A DNA stretch of 64,000 nucleotides, taken from the NCBI RefSeq assembly GCF_932276165.1, contig NC_063988.1, positions 4,836,001-4,900,000 of the forward strand, in the 5' to 3' direction. The notes under the pieces were generated by a model. The model saw only the letters and a program-made list of their open reading frames with translations. It did not search any database and was not told the DNA's origin. Each line of letters starts with the position of its first letter. Positions within the stretch are counted from its first letter, which is position 1. Origin of the DNA: Plutella xylostella (taxonomy: Eukaryota > Arthropoda > Insecta > Lepidoptera > Plutellidae). This document shows, one piece after another, positions 37,501 through 44,316 of the stretch. A program made the translations under genes and the position numbers.

Positions 37501-37612
37501 TGATTCAGTTATAACGTAAATCTTTATTAAACTTGGTACCTACTCCCCATTTAGAAAGGGCTCTTACAGTACGATTCTTTTTGTTTCAGAGTTCGTGAAG
37601 ATGTTGCTGTAA
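19422..37612 (+). CDS. calmodulin-like EF-hand calcium-binding protein
   Basis: Seven exons: 19422-19538, 24418-24450, 26199-26286, 30848-30991, 35814-35946, 37056-37204 and 37590-37612; 687 nt, 228 aa, all phases closing. The N-terminal 39 residues are Pro/Ala/His-rich (MDRAGSPPGTPPAPPAPAAE) with no signal peptide. A basic stretch (SRSRRK, KKNKKR) follows, then a calmodulin fold with four EF-hands. Loops: DRDSDGHVTPAE (canonical), SKTGNGLIDEND (Asp lost at positions 1 and 3, so a weak or dead site), DRDDNGYITRDE and DIDHDGRIDYEE (canonical). A Gly/Ser/Glu-rich insert (GASGGDSEEE) lengthens the central linker relative to calmodulin. It ends EFVKMLL. It is a calcium sensor of the calmodulin-related group, not calmodulin itself; an insect orthologue with a long N-terminus is likely, but I do not assign a symbol. 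Polyadenylation signal at 37855-37860. Confidence 0.88.
20248..21023. mobile_element. element with long degenerate inverted termini
   Basis: The outer ends are imperfect inverted repeats, GTACGGGTTC...GGCATAA on the left and TTATGCC...GAACCATTTTGTAC on the right. Inside each end are about 150-230 bp of quasi-repeated 20-bp phrases alternating GGCATAA, GGCCGAAC, TTCGCC, CTCGTTT and their complements. A central AT-rich part follows, with a GCGGAGCG-rich patch at 20690-20715. No protein-coding frame is recognisable. Confidence 0.6.
22059..22447 (+). mobile_element. tRNA-derived SINE, family 1, copy 2
   Basis: Same tRNA-like head, body and ATT tail as 3117-3487, with a 15-17 bp internal duplication after the head (TTTGTGTTTCTAAATTGTGG). 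A 14-bp target duplication TATTATGTTGAATA flanks it (22045-22058 and 22448-22461). Sense to the host gene, in intron 1 of the EF-hand gene. Confidence 0.92.
23437..23585 (-). mobile_element. non-LTR retrotransposon-related 3' fragment
   Basis: An ATC repeat (ATCATCATC) is followed by CTGCTGGACGCCTCTCACAG and TCCTCGGCCTTCCTCATCCAGC. In reverse this resembles the 3' coding end of the same LINE type seen at 47498-47655, with the ATC repeat as its tail. Confidence 0.55.
24451..26198 (+). other. intron 2 of EF-hand gene
   Basis: 1.7 kb. A GC-rich patch (about 24530-24660) lies directly after the 33-nt exon 2. The stretch about 25220-25520 is less AT-rich and non-repetitive, a candidate conserved non-coding segment. 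Nothing else is seen. Confidence 0.5.
28183..28962 (+). repeat. lepidopteran GGGTTCCGTAGC repeat, interrupted by a MITE
   Basis: Begins TTTTTTAGGGTTCCGTAGCC, has three CCGTCTGT units at 28238-28260, and ends GACTCGCACTTGGCCGG followed by TTTTTT. Elements with these ends are abundant in moth genomes. The copy is split by a complete family A MITE at 28428-28642. The autonomous parent is unknown to me. Confidence 0.75.
28428..28642 (-). mobile_element. MITE family A, copy 2 (nested)
   Basis: 215 bp with the same TACGGTGGCCTG...CAGGCCACCGTA termini as 381-594, but with the internal sequence in opposite orientation. It sits inside a different repeat, so it inserted later. Confidence 0.87.
30970..31142 (+). 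repeat. partial tandem duplication of exon 4 end and splice donor
   Basis: 30970-31000 (TCAAGGACGCCAGCAAGACT, donor, TATT) recurs at 31052-31082 with three base changes and an intact G/GTCAGTAT donor, 82 bp downstream. The following CCCCGGCGCCAGCGCGCTGG at 31017 recurs at about 31122. The duplication thus covers the last part of EF-hand exon 4 and the start of intron 4. Confidence 0.85.
30992..35813 (+). other. intron 4 of EF-hand gene
   Basis: 4.8 kb. It begins with the exon-donor duplication and holds a CTACGAA-rich patch (31430-31490) and a reverse SINE (31884-32155). The segment about 32440-33720 is non-repetitive and more GC-rich than its surroundings, so it could hold regulatory DNA. 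No coding exon is recognised. Confidence 0.55.
31884..32155 (-). mobile_element. tRNA-derived SINE, family 2, copy 1
   Basis: On the minus strand: a tRNA-like head (GACCGAATGGCGTAGTGG as A-box region, GGTTCGATTCC as B box), a body including ACATTGGGACTAACA, CTACCCCGCAAGG and ACAAGGCGTGAGTG, and a TG-rich tail. A 9-bp target duplication TAAATAACA flanks it (31875-31883 and 32156-32164). It matches 62745-63005 and the truncated copy at 49264-49342. Confidence 0.9.
36114..36252. mobile_element. MITE family D (GGGCCACTTGCAGAAACA)
   Basis: 139-bp element with ends TAGGGCCACTTGCAGAAACA and TGTTTGTGCAAGTGGCCCTA and an inner pair of AAATCTAGATTTA repeats. A related palindromic derivative is at 44111-44167. 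Confidence 0.8.
36828..36974. mobile_element. inverted-repeat element, GC-rich (family E)
   Basis: 147 bp that folds back on itself: outer arms AAGGGCAAGC...GCTTGCGCCCCTT and inner 33-bp arms centred on GCGCTCACTCT / AGAGTGAGCGC with a 12-13 bp loop. No coding capacity. Confidence 0.7.
37205..37589 (+). other. intron 6 of EF-hand gene
   Basis: 385 bp; nothing recognisable apart from its splice sites (G/GTATAC donor, TTTGTTTCAG acceptor). Confidence 0.6.
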
Positions 37613-38654
37613 TGTGTCCTTTGCTGAAGAAGACCTCACTAGATTTAATATTAGTGTTACTATAATGAAGATTGCTGTGGAGTTACAGAGAGATTATATT
37701 TATATCCTGTATTTATGATTATGATATACTTACTTAGATCCAGCTAAAATAACCTTAATGAAAATAAGGTTAATGGTAGTTTATGAGAGTGTGAGATCGA
37801 CACTAAAATAGGTATATTCGAGTATTATTGTATAGTTAAACAGACATAGTTTAAAATAAAAGAAAACGTATTTTCAGGGGTGGTTTTATTAAATTGAAGT
37901 ATTGAAATGTGGTGCCTATTTTATACTAAAGACTTTAGTTTACCCAGTAGGTACCTATATATCTACTACTTTTAATATAATTAGTAGAAATACATTTTTA
38001 AGTATATTTTTTTAAACTTACCCATAACTACTAGGTAAGTATAAGACGATTACTACTTACGAACGTAGGTGCATAAGTACAAGATCAAAAATCTAGAAAC
38101 CACTTAGGTAGGTATAGTTTTCGTTGAATGGTTTATCCACATTTCGTCTGATTTATAAAGCCACAACCTGACAGCAAATACTATAATATCGGTGAAATAA
38201 TAACAAATATTAAGTTTTTATGAATAGATACAACATTAATTATTTTTACAGTTTGCAAGTAACACAAATACCTACCTACTGTTTGTAATTTATCAAATTT
38301 ATGGTTGTGAATGTTAATTATCAGAAAGAGAAGATATACTTACCTAATCATCAAGCATCATTGTTCACAAAAATATAGTTTTTATTTTGTCGTAAAATTA
38401 TACGATTGTTAAAGGTCTATTTGTATAAATGTAACGACCAACGAAACTAAGGGATTTTGTTAAAATGTTATAGCTTTATGTTATCAAACTAAATTATACT
38501 GTTTGATAAAATGGTTAACTATTTTAAAATCACAATGAATTTGTTATGGACAGCTTGGGCCTGCATTGAGGCGAGTGATGGTGTGCAAGTGATCAATAAA
38601 AAATAATTTTGTTAATTGACTAATTATTTTAAATTATGAACAAACCTATACCTC
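37613..38654. other. EF-hand gene 3' UTR and intergenic DNA
   Basis: The forward polyadenylation signal AATAAA at 37855-37860 ends the EF-hand transcript. The rest is AT-rich spacer before the convergent NDUFA6-like gene; no coding signal. Confidence 0.55.
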
Positions 38655-39883
38655 CTAATCTAAACCTCGTAAAAATTTAGCGATAAATTCTTTGGGTTTG
38701 GGCTCGTGAGTGGGATTCCAGTGTGCCATGATACGACCCTTCTGCATCCAGTTATGGGTAACTTCTTTCAGCTCCATGTAACCCTGACGGAAAGACTAGT
38801 TAGATAATACTCCACGTTGAAACTCAGCAGACGGAACCACTGTACGGATGGAGGCACCGGCAGCGTTAGATACCTATTTGTGTCCATGTCTTCAGAGATT
38901 CTGATTGCTGTAGGTATGTGTAGGTACAGGTTGTAGGTACGTAATGGCCACATAGCACCTCTCCTACTATCTATGACGCGTGACGTGATATATATTTCCC
39001 GTGATGGAATTTCACATGCATCATCTTACATAACATTTAATGACGCATTGCCTGTCTTATGCCAGGCGGGGATGGGTTGAGCGGATGTCTCTGAGCTGGC
39101 TCAAGATCGTAAAGAGTGGTGGCGCTTCACTTCGGCCCTTTGCTCCCCAGCGGAGATTGGGCATAAGTACCTACCTACACCCATAATATGTGGGTTACGC
39201 ACAGATGCCAAGAGTCAAACTCGTAAAGCCACTGACCTTGATAACTAGCATGTCCACAACCCTCGTGTCTGTGACGCAGGCGTTTTTGTAAAACTTCTCC
39301 CTGAGCTTATCGCGGCACTGTTGATGCGACTTGTTAATATCACAGTAGAGCACTATAAAATAAATAACTTAATGTACTTATAAAACGTAATAATCTGTTC
39401 GGACCAATTATAATTATAATCATCAGTGGCCACCGCATCTTAACAGATGATAGTTGCAGCCATTGACATATATGTATATTACTAGGTTGCAGCATATGTA
39501 GAGGCGCTAGGTGGGGCAAGGCATGGAACACTTCTTCCCACAGAGATCGCAGGTGAATTGCGAATCCGCACAAGGTACTTGATTGGTACGAATACGAAGT
39601 CCGGACTATTAGGCATATAATAGGTCCACTTTCGTTTTGGTGCATTGCACCCTAATCTTATGATTATTGCAATCCAGGATCAAAACATGTTTCAATAAAT
39701 AAAATAATAAGGAATATAACAGACAAAACTAAAGAGAATGTACTTATACTTACACAAATAAGGAATGTATCGGTACCAAGCCCGATAAAGTCCAATAGAA
39801 CGCTGTCTAGCCTCATTGAAGCTTAGAGAGAGCAGTGGACGGACTTGTTTTGTTGTAGACTTGATTGATGAGCAAGTAGCCAT
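38655..39883 (-). CDS. NDUFA6: NADH dehydrogenase B14 subunit paralogue A (LYR protein)
   Basis: Three exons read leftward: 39754-39883 (ATG at 39883), 39237-39352 and 38655-38783 (stop TAG); 375 nt, 124 aa, the usual NDUFA6 length. LYR motif in LYRAWYRYIPYL, then CRDKLREKFYKNACVTDTRVVDMLVIK and the last exon GYMELKEVTHNWMQKGR...EPKPKEFIAKFLRG. NDUFA6 is an accessory subunit of respiratory complex I in the mitochondrial matrix that binds acyl carrier protein through its LYR motif. Its exon lengths (130, 116, 129) are identical to those of the neighbour at 41173-41945. In the last exon I count 22 of 42 residues identical between the two. Divergence around residues 43-55 (LLYCDINKSHQQ against [12 protein letters not shown]) suggests this is the faster-evolving, possibly tissue-restricted copy. 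Intron 2 carries a LINE fragment. Confidence 0.9.
38784..39236 (-). other. intron 2 of NDUFA6 paralogue A with LINE fragment
   Basis: Around 39060-39170 the plus strand reads in frame ELAQDRKEWWRFTSALCSP, the sort of C-terminal sequence that ends many lepidopteran non-LTR retrotransposon polyproteins. The rest is unremarkable. Confidence 0.5.
39353..39753 (-). other. intron 1 of NDUFA6 paralogue A
   Basis: 401 bp. The stretch 39480-39650 is less AT-rich and partly open on the minus strand (ending LRSLWEEVFHALPHLAP). It may be a fragment of an unidentified repeat; I cannot name it. Confidence 0.4.
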
Positions 39884-40302
39884 TGTTAAATGCTATCAAG
39901 TCTATCAAAACAATCCAACTAAAAGATAACATAAAAACACTAAAAAGGTTACAGGAGACAGAGAAATGGTGGAGAAATGTAATTTTTGGTACAATATTAG
40001 TCTTTGTTTGATACTTATCAATTCAATAATGAGGCGTTTGTTAAAAAAAAAATAAAGTTCCTTTTTGGAGAAATAGATGGCGTTGTCTGGGGTTGTACCA
40101 ACTTTCAAACCCTCAGAACACACTCAGATCACAATATGTTATTCTGTGAGGCTAACGAAATGTGAAAGTGACGTAGGTAGGTAGAATTGTAGTATTATTT
40201 TCGATAGTAGTGCTTATGTTAGATAGGTAGGTACCTACATAATATATCATGTTATGTAACAATGGTTAATTTACATTACCGCGAATGATTTAACTTACTT
40301 AC

Positions 40303-40525
40303 GTGAATGAAAATCACTTGGTATGAAATGATCCGAACACAACCATGAATGTTTTCGCAGTTTCCAATCAATTTTTCGCACATTTATCCGAGTCGCCTTA
40401 ATCCATTGTTGCGCCTGGCTTTCATCATTTGGAAATTTATGATGTCCTTTATTTTTACAAGTTGCGACGGCACACATTCTCATCTTGTCTTGTAAGTATT
40501 TCTTTGGGATCTTATTTAGGATCAT
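40303..40525 (-). CDS. THAP-type zinc-finger exon, gene incomplete
   Basis: Minus-strand exon; the likely start is the Met at 40477 (MCAVATCKNKGHHKFP), with an upstream in-frame Met at 40525. It carries the C2CH THAP signature: C-x4-C, FPND, W at residue 24 (AQQWIKAT), and LCSDHFIPSDF giving C-x2-H-F. It ends at a good donor (CAC/GTAAGTAAG) with one leftover base. A possible next exon starts at 40122 and would read CSEGLKVGTTPDNAI, reminiscent of the RLKPGTVP end of THAP domains, but after about 20 residues it runs into A/T-rich sequence and stops at 39905. THAP domains bind DNA and occur in transcription factors and P-element-type transposases. This could be a small gene, a degraded gene or a transposon remnant. 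Confidence 0.55.
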
Positions 40526-41172
40526 ACAATAAATAAAAATAGAAAATCAGTTCTCGCACGCAGCACCCGTTCAAACGGCGCGCATAGAGAAAAGAACACT
40601 ACGTGACGGCGCGGGTAGAACTATTCACAGAATACTTAGCACTATCCCAAGCCACATGCAGTCTGAGCTTCGGAAGGATGGCTCGCACTACCACCCGACA
40701 TTTAATCACAACTAGTGAGTTCTTATTCTGAGTTTAGTACTCTTTGCTCTCTATGTAATTTTTGACAGTTGGTACACTGCGTTTTCACGCCATCTATCGG
40801 CTTACCCAAAAGCTCAACTGACAGCTGTCAAGGAAAACGGCTCATTGACATCCATTGACATCAGTCTGATGACAGGTAAGGTTATTTATAAAGATTTTGT
40901 AAAACAGAATGTGTTAAAAAAGTTACAATACAAAAAAAAGTTTTGCATAAACAGACGTTTATCCCGTATTCACAGGAAAAGACATCTGATACAAACAAAA
41001 ACTACCCTTATTCGAATGAAAAAAGGGTTCTGTCAGATGTCTTTCCTGGGATATAGTAAAATAAAACAATATTATGTGAGTTCCATCTCTATTAATTGTA
41101 AATTAACATTTGGACTTAATTGCATCTATTTACATTTTATTGATTGGCCTACTGTAGTGTAACATAAACATA
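40526..41172. other. spacer upstream of THAP exon with small hairpin element
   Basis: Contains the 90-bp inverted-repeat element at 40966-41055. Otherwise AT-rich with no coding signal. A reverse polyadenylation signal for the second NDUFA6 gene is expected just left of 41173 but is not obvious. Confidence 0.45.
40966..41055 (-). mobile_element. mini inverted-repeat element, family F, copy 1
   Basis: Contains GAAAAGACATCTGATACAA, then CCCTTATTCGAATG, then CAGATGTCTTTC. Same arrangement as 58470-58560 but in the opposite internal orientation and with diverged ends. Confidence 0.75.
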
Positions 41173-41945
41173 TTATTCATTACCGGCAAAGAATTTGGAG
41201 AGGAAGTCTTTGGGTTTGGGCTCCTCTGATGGTTTCCAGTATGCCATGACATGCCCCTTTTGTTTCCATATTTTCACACATTCCTGCAATTCCATCTGAC
41301 CCTAAAAGCATACATGAACAATGAGAATAAATGTTATTACATTTTAATACATTGTTAAACATAGTTAGGGAGAGAATGCAATATAGGTAACTAATTGAAT
41401 ATTTTAAGTACCTAATAGTAGTAAACAGTAATATTCATATTATATTTTTAGGTTTACAGAAACAAATATTTAAGTAGGATTGCATCCTGTACCTTGATGA
41501 CCAGTACATCAATGACCCTAATGTCACTGACATCTTTGTTCTTCAAGAATATTTCCTTTAGCTTGTCACGGCACTGTTCCTCAGTTTTTGGCATATCAAA
41601 GTCTTTTACTGAAAAAGAAACAAACTTTACTAAACCAACTCGGATTCATTTTGTAGGCACTAGCATCATTCTCACAAAAATAAATACTATAATATGGATT
41701 GTAACTGTATTAATTAGAGGGATGATCATAGTCCTATCTATAAAGTGTTATATATAGGGTTAATACATGAAAATAATGTAATAAAGAGGATAATTGATGA
41801 CATAATAACACTAACCTATGTATGGGATCTGACGATACCAAGCTTTGTACAAATTTAGCACTCTTCTCCTCGCTTCACCCTTGCTCAATGAGAGCATAGG
41901 TTTTACATATCTGGAGCCAACTTGTATGGCTTGTTTAGCCGACAT
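41173..41945 (-). CDS. NDUFA6: NADH dehydrogenase B14 subunit paralogue B (LYR protein)
   Basis: Three exons read leftward: 41816-41945 (ATG at 41945), 41493-41608 and 41173-41301 (stop TAA); 375 nt, 124 aa. It reads [20 protein letters not shown], then [12 protein letters not shown] (the LYR motif here is LYK), then [27 protein letters not shown] and [20 protein letters not shown], ending [14 protein letters not shown]. The end DFLSKF is also in mammalian NDUFA6, so this copy looks the more conserved and is the likely housekeeping complex I subunit. It shares intron positions and phases with the gene at 38655-39883, 1.3 kb away on the same strand, so the pair arose by DNA-level tandem duplication, not retroposition. 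Confidence 0.93.
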
Positions 41946-42563
41946 TTTATATGAGAATTTGTGGTTTTATTTACAGAAAAACTATTTTTCAGCTGAAATC
42001 TACGACTTGAATTTTATGATTTTTTGACAGATCCATCCAGTTAACATTTCTTCTGATACATGCCCATGAAATCACAGATGAGATTTGAAAGTGACAGATA
42101 ACGCTATCCTCAGAATAATAAAACCGCAACGCATTTACCTTTTTCTGTTGGGAATGAAGACAACAAAGTCGTATCCAAGGAACATAGTCGTATCCGTGTC
42201 ACAATGCGACATCATATAACAAAATGCCTAGGCGTAATAACGGTGCTGTCGGATTATACCAGCGGCTAGGTTGGACGGCAGATCATAAAGTTGGTGACTA
42301 TATAAACTACTAACGCCATCTATGATTAAGTTCAAGACCCGATGTCCGTGTCGATTGAACACTGCCTGTATCCGCTCTATCCACTATCCATGTCCATGCT
42401 TGATGCACGATATCTACCTATAAATGTATAATAAGCATTGTGTATAGAATTCATGATATATAATATTGTAGGCACTCAAGTTCCTTGCAAGTCCAGGAAA
42501 ACCATCAAATTTTAATGTAGTTAATAATGGGGTAAAAGAAAAATAAAATTGAGATACTAAATT
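41946..42563. other. spacer between NDUFA6 paralogue B and FTSJ1
   Basis: Presumed promoter of NDUFA6 paralogue B and 3' end of FTSJ1. A short direct repeat (AGTCGTATCC, near 42170-42200) is the only structure I see. Confidence 0.45.
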
Positions 42564-43439
42564 TTATTTTCTTATGTCTATGTTCTTAGTTTTATCTAAT
42601 ATTTCTTTGTATGGAGGGTTAATTGGTGCTTGTACTGGCTCCCTGTACTCATAAGTGGTCTGTCCTTCTAGCAAAAGTGAATAAGAAGTATCGGAATCAT
42701 AAGCGCTCAAGTCCCCACAAGCATTAAATGGAACAATAAATCTGTTAGGGCCTGTAAACTCATTGAAGTCACAATACTTGTGGTCAAGCAGAGGATTGGC
42801 CATGGTCGGCACATAGCCATCAGGTGGCTGATAGTTTTGACACACTACAAATGCTTCAATACTAGAATTCCTGGAGCTCCGAGGTTTAGAAACAGTAACA
42901 AATGAAAAGAATTGCTTCAACTGTGAGTAAAGAAGAGTTACATCTTTACCTCTGAATATTTTAGCCACAAATACGCCACCATTTTTTAAGACATGAGTAG
43001 TTATATTTAGTGCTGCAAGTAAAAGCTGAGACTGAACATATTCATCAATGTCATGGAGTCCAGTCACGTCTGGGGCTCCATCACAGACCACCAAGTCAGC
43101 TTTGAGGCCTTCAAATTCTTTAATTATTTCATTAGCTGTGCTTAGTTTTGTAATGTCGCCCTGAATTTGCTTGACTCCTGGAAGTGGTGCCATAGCCTGT
43201 AAGTCCACTGCTACTATCTTGACATCATCTTCTGCTTCACTGTTCTGTCGTAACTTTTTAGTTAGAACTTGGCTCCAACTGCCTGGAGCCGCGCAGAGGT
43301 CCACCGCACGCAGGACTCCATCAAATATATTGTACTCCTCGTTGATCTGAAGCAACTTGAAAGCACTTCTTGCTCGCCATCCTTCTTCTTTAGCTAGTCT
43401 ATAATATATGTCGCGTTTATCCTTTGATGTTTTTCCCAT
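42564..43439 (-). CDS. FTSJ1: tRNA 2'-O-ribose methyltransferase (Trm7/FTSJ1)
   Basis: Intronless, 291 aa. [20 protein letters not shown] at the N-terminus is the hallmark of the Trm7/FTSJ1 subgroup. The Rossmann-fold SAM site is [15 protein letters not shown]. The K-D-K-E catalytic tetrad of FtsJ/RrmJ enzymes is visible: K in [11 protein letters not shown] in [12 protein letters not shown] in [11 protein letters not shown] and E in [10 protein letters not shown]. The enzyme 2'-O-methylates the anticodon loop (positions 32 and 34) of several tRNAs with partner proteins, in the cytoplasm. Insects can have two Trm7-like paralogues that split positions 32 and 34; I cannot tell which this is. The stop lies inside an ATTTTATTTTC stretch, so the polyadenylation signal must be further left. 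Confidence 0.95.
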   Translation of the reverse strand: MGKTSKDKRDIYYRLAKEEGWRARSAFKLLQINEEYNIFDGVLRAVDLCAAPGSWSQVLTKKLRQNSEAEDDVKIVAVDLQAMAPLPGVKQIQGDITKLSTANEIIKEFEGLKADLVVCDGAPDVTGLHDIDEYVQSQLLLAALNITTHVLKNGGVFVAKIFRGKDVTLLYSQLKQFFSFVTVSKPRSSRNSSIEAFVVCQNYQPPDGYVPTMANPLLDHKYCDFNEFTGPNRFIVPFNACGDLSAYDSDTSYSLLLEGQTTYEYREPVQAPINPPYKEILDKTKNIDIRK

Positions 43440-43647
43440 TATTTTCTCTGTCTAAATGTACTTAGTCTCTTTACAATTTAAATAAGTACTTTGAGAAGCG
43501 AAAAAGGTGAAGTAACAAGAAAATCAAAAGTTATTTTAAGGTTATTATTACTTATTTTGTGTTTTTGTAACATTCTGTGGTAGGATTTTGACACTCTTGG
43601 GCTGGTAGACCACAGATCAAAAAAGCTAGCCTATTATTTTATGCTAC

Positions 43648-43748
43648 CACCCCACTTGGCTATTCGTATTTGCGTAAATGCCAAAAATTTGCCGTATTTC
43701 CAAAAAATTTGGTTTTTAGCAAATAGCTAATAACAAATAACGAACTGT
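43648..43748. repeat. CCACTTGGCTATT repeat, copy 1 (family G)
   Basis: Starts CCCCACTTGGCTATTCGTATT and continues GCCAAAAATTTGCCGTATTTCC. It matches in reverse the right half of 51439-51531 (GGAAATACAAATAGCCAAGTGGGG). Confidence 0.6.
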
Positions 43749-43912
43749 GGTTGTAGCATTAAAGAAGTGTTATGTTCCTTGCACACATGGCGGACAAGTC
43801 CGATATTGTAACGCCATAAAAACGTTATTCTGAGAATCGAGTAAGTGTTGTCACTTGTCAAATACTATGTTCCTCGTTTCACTCGTTTGTCTTTTTATAT
43901 TTTACTAGATGT

Positions 43913-44050
43913 TCCCGCGAGCTTCGCTTCGCCTGAAAAAGTTTTCCCGTGGGAATTCCGGGATAAAAAGTAGCCTATGTTCTATCCCAGAGTCGAGACC
44001 ATCTGTATTTGCTATACAGATGGTCTCGACTTTCATTCTAATCTGTTCAT
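43913..44050 (+). repeat. lepidopteran dispersed repeat with inserted hairpin
   Basis: GCGAGCTTCGCTTCGCCTG, GTTTTCCCGTGGGAATTCCG and GGGATAAAAAGTAGCCTATG are typical moth repeat phrases, shared with 2418-2480 and 58010-58065. Inside it, 43992-44007 and 44015-44030 form a perfect 16-bp hairpin. Confidence 0.65.
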
Positions 44051-44110
44051 TAGTTTTGGGGTGAAAGCGTAACAGAACGTCGTCGTGTGTTTATAAACAT
44101 TGTTACCATA

Positions 44111-44167
44111 AAGTTACTTGCAGAAACATATTAAATCTAGATTTAATATGTTTCTGCAAGTGGCCCT
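44111..44167. repeat. palindromic remnant of MITE family D
   Basis: A perfect 44-bp palindrome (44117-44160) made of CTTGCAGAAACATATTAAAT plus CT and its exact complement, followed by GTGGCCCTAAA. It equals the two termini of the family D element at 36114-36252 joined with the centre deleted. Confidence 0.85.
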
Positions 44168-44316
44168 AAATGTACGTTTTCAGCGCTGGATATGTGCGTT
44201 TTGAAAACTCCGTTGCGGCAACACTGATTCGCAACACTGATAATATTAGTTAGGATTGTCATTGTCAGCTGGATTTCTGTAACAAAAGTTTTCAAGATAT
44301 TTATTCTTCGTAAAAA

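Larger units (their letters stand above)
43440..44316. promoter_or_regulatory. divergent upstream region, FTSJ1 / P450, repeat-filled
   Basis: 877 bp between divergent start codons. Much of it is repeat: an inverted-repeat fragment (43648-43748), a dispersed repeat (43913-44050) carrying a perfect 16-bp hairpin, and a perfect 44-bp palindrome (44117-44160). Little unique DNA remains for promoter function. Confidence 0.5.

Noticed and set aside
40845..41162. 105-aa plus-strand ORF as a gene
   Set aside because: Contains the family F hairpin element and AT-rich filler; no domain.
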